In this document: positions 52,845 through 54,188 of the stretch, one piece after another | How positions within the stretch are numbered: the first letter of the stretch is position 1 | Layout of the letters: each line of letters opens with the position of its first letter | NCBI GenBank assembly: GCA_017995215.1 | Contig: JAGOJH010000005.1 | Coordinates: 1-54,188, forward strand | DNA length: 54,188 nucleotides | Direction of reading: 5' to 3' | Source: Thermoclostridium sp. | Lineage (GTDB): Bacteria > Bacillota > Clostridia > DSM-8532 | Translations under genes and position numbers: made by a program | Notes under the pieces: model-generated | Seen by the model: the letters and a program-made list of their open reading frames with translations, nothing else | Told to the model about the DNA's origin: nothing | Database searches by the model: none

Positions 52845-53181
52845 TACCTCACCCCTATCATCTGAGACTTATATAGGTTTTAATTGACTTTGCTGTTCAT
52901 GGAAACATATCCAGTGATTTCTTTCCTATATGTGGGAATATATCAGAAATCCCTCCTGGTGCTACTTCTACACCATAAGATTTATAATACTCCTTTATTC
53001 CTATTAACTGGAAACCCTCCAATGTTATTTAATATAATATTTTCTTGTTGGAGAACCTACTGTGCTTACTGCAATTCCGTCGACTTTTTGTTATCTAGTT
53101 TATTATTAAATTTCATTAATGCCATGTAAGAATAATCTAAAGCTATTGAGGAAGGCACTATTTTTACCTTAAAGATAATAC
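52845..53181. other. AT-rich intergenic stretch without recognisable features
   Basis: Only low-complexity open frames without ribosome binding sites are present. It contains the leader of the hybrid kinase gene on the minus strand. I see nothing else. Confidence 0.5.
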
Positions 53182-53209
53182 TTGACAACCTTTGGCAATC
53201 AGGTAAAAT
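53182..53209 (+). promoter_or_regulatory. Consensus promoter of a candidate small RNA
   Basis: TTGACA (53182-53187), 16 bases, TAAAAT (53204-53209). There is no reading frame behind it. Confidence 0.5.
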
Positions 53210-53215
53210 GTAGTT

Positions 53216-53310
53216 GTTTCAAATGTTTGACCACCATTTGAAATTGCACCGCAAGTTAAAATAAAAATTTATTCTAATCGCTTTCGGGCTCCCACATGTG
53301 TGGGATTTTT
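53216..53310 (+). ncRNA. Candidate small RNA of about 95 nt
   Basis: It begins with a perfect 9-bp hairpin TTTCAAATG / CATTTGAAA (53217-53243), has an A/T-rich single-stranded middle, and ends at CCCAC-ATGT-GTGGG followed by ATTTTT (53291-53310), a terminator-like hairpin. It matches no RNA family that I recognise. Confidence 0.35.
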
Positions 53311-53567
53311 CATTTTCGTTGCTATTCTATTATTCTGCAGGATACCTTATTTCTAATTATATCACTCGTTTTGGACAAACTATGTCTGTTTATAGATATA
53401 TAAACTGTTTATTCTTTTGAATCGTGTTGCATTGGTATCATTATACTAAAATTTCACATTCCTTTGCAAGATTTAGACAGAATCCACCAATGAGAATTGG
53501 TAATACCATCAATCGAAAGCCTTGAAGCAGCACCACCCGAATACATAACCCCCCGCCGCAGGAAAAT

Positions 53568-53589
53568 AACCCAATAGTAACCCAATTGC
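53568..53589 (+). repeat. Tandem 11-bp direct repeat, left of the tRNA fragment
   Basis: AACCCAATAGT and AACCCAATTGC lie head to tail. The same pair type recurs at 53842-53863. Confidence 0.6.
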
Positions 53590-53635
53590 GGTGATTTTTG
53601 ATGAAAATAGACGAGGTTAGATGAGATGACGATAA

Positions 53636-53684
53636 AAAATAGAAAGCCCTGAAATACTGTAAATTCAATACTTCAAGGCTTTCA
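53636..53684 (-). terminator. Terminator-like hairpin next to the tRNA fragment
   Basis: GAAAGCC-TTGAA pairs with TTTCA-GGGCTTTC, followed on the minus strand by TATTTTTTATC. It could be the old terminator of the tRNA gene or the end of a mobile-element gene. Confidence 0.5.
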
Positions 53685-53687
53685 AGC

Positions 53688-53742
53688 TGGAGCCCTCAAT
53701 CGTAATCGGACCGATGACCTCATCCTTACCATGGATGCGCTC
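53688..53742 (-). pseudogene. Truncated tRNA-Thr(GGT) 3' fragment, likely attachment-site core
   Basis: On the minus strand, the fragment runs from the D-stem end GAGC through an anticodon arm CATCC-ATGGTAA-GGATG (U33, anticodon GGT), variable loop, T-arm (ATCGG with a changed loop TCCGATT) and acceptor strand ending in GAGGGCTCCA. The 5' acceptor and most of the D arm are missing, and the T-loop departs from TTCGAAT. It is therefore not a functional tRNA but the kind of 3'-end duplication left by tRNA-targeting integrases. Confidence 0.65.
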
Positions 53743-53841
53743 ATGTCCATATCTATCTTTACATCAAAGGCTGAACACCTTGCTACTACTGGATTTCATC
53801 GATTAGTTAATGATACTATTCATGGTTAAAAAGATGCAAAC

Positions 53842-53863
53842 AACCCAATTGCAACCCAATTGA
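53842..53863 (+). repeat. Tandem 11-bp direct repeat, right of the tRNA fragment
   Basis: AACCCAATTGC and AACCCAATTGA lie head to tail. The distance to the tRNA fragment (about 99 bp) mirrors that of the left pair (about 98 bp). Confidence 0.6.
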
Positions 53864-54087
53864 GGGTTAATGGCAAAGTTATTTTAGTGTCAAGTGGACT
53901 CACGATTTCCAGTTGCGTCTGGAACTTTCCAAGTAGTGTTATCCCATATCAATTTGTTCTCAAAAGGCTTGATACGTCGGGGCTTCACCCCCTCTTGTTC
54001 TCATTTAAATTCACAGGTTATTATTCCATTTCAACTGTTCCATTAGCAAAATATTAGCAGACCCTTAGTTACATTTAAGCTTGGCTG

Positions 54088-54188
54088 TCATGGGTCTTCT
54101 TCCATTGAACTAAAACTTTGATAAGGAAGGAAACCCATTACCGAGTCTACAATGGAAGAATAGTTATCTACCCAATCCTGTCTAAAGC
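54088..54188 (-). CDS. Possible C-terminal end of a gene entering from the right
   Basis: An uninterrupted minus-strand frame of 32 codons ends at TGA 54090-54088, reading RQDWVDNYSSIVDSVMGFLP and ending in SSMEEDP. It has protein-like composition but is too short to identify. The region 53864-54087 otherwise shows nothing. Confidence 0.3.
   Translation of the reverse strand, partial: FRQDWVDNYSSIVDSVMGFLPYQSFSSMEEDP

Noticed and set aside
52884-53129. 81-codon hydrophobic frame in the AT-rich right end
   Set aside because: No ribosome binding site, and the hydrophobicity follows from T-rich composition.
53688-53742. Functional tRNA-Thr gene
   Set aside because: The 5' half is missing and the T-loop deviates from the conserved sequence.

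Overview
The window comes from an anaerobic, endospore-forming member of the Firmicutes, most likely class Clostridia. The evidence is the sporulation genes (spoIIR, spoVAC-spoVAD-spoVAE), a ClpE-type Clp ATPase, a SigB-type sigma factor module, a full Rnf ion-translocating ferredoxin:NAD oxidoreductase operon, strong AGGAGG-type ribosome binding sites and TTGACA/TATAAT-type promoters. Genus or species cannot be fixed from this sequence. Almost everything from 1 to 37.3 kb is on the minus strand; the right part switches strand repeatedly.

Layout. 1-6.3 kb: 5' end of an acyl-CoA dehydrogenase, spoIIR, a MetRS-like class I tRNA ligase with a degenerate KMSKS loop, a soluble lytic transglycosylase, a cluster of DnaA-box-like 9-mers, and tsaD. 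6.3-9.6 kb: uppP and a membrane-anchored putative glycosidase, separated by palindrome-rich and repeated intergenic DNA. 9.6-14.4 kb: spoVAE/AD/AC, a small one-helix membrane protein and clpE. 14.8-20.1 kb: a HATPase kinase, sigB-type factor, rsbW-like, rsbV-like, a J-domain-like membrane protein, lysS and greA. 20.5-25.5 kb: uvrC with a Crh-like protein (HPr fold, His15 replaced, Ser46 kept), an ECF sigma/anti-sigma pair, a DUF192 protein and a lipoprotein.

25.8-35.8 kb is the bioenergetic heart. The rnfCDGEAB operon lies directly downstream of a four-gene operon whose products resemble the core of group 4 hydrogenases/complex I (HyfB-, HyfC-, HyfI- and HyfG-like). Its large subunit has lost all four Ni-Fe cysteine ligands and its membrane subunits are divergent at usually charged positions, while the small subunit keeps four candidate Fe-S cysteines. 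This is the best candidate here for an undescribed system.

35.9-42.4 kb: rlmB, mrnC, an intergenic region with a possible small-peptide/antisense-RNA pair, a polysaccharide flippase facing a CapK-like adenylate-forming enzyme, purC, and a protein with an HExxH-like motif and two CxxC pairs. 42.5-48.9 kb: a plus-strand efflux operon (MacB-like ATPase, FtsX-type permease, HlyD-type adaptor) with its own response regulator and sensor kinase, preceded by a perfect 10-bp tandem repeat next to a promoter. 49-52.8 kb: a MATE transporter and a soluble three-PAS hybrid histidine kinase.

The last 1.3 kb is AT-rich and nearly gene-free. It contains a possible small RNA and a truncated tRNA-Thr(GGT) 3' fragment flanked at about 100 bp on each side by tandem 11-bp repeats, the geometry of an integrase attachment site. 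A dispersed intergenic repeat family is seen at about 7.7, 9.3, 24.3 and 48.9 kb, with weaker pieces near 6.5 and 37.3 kb.
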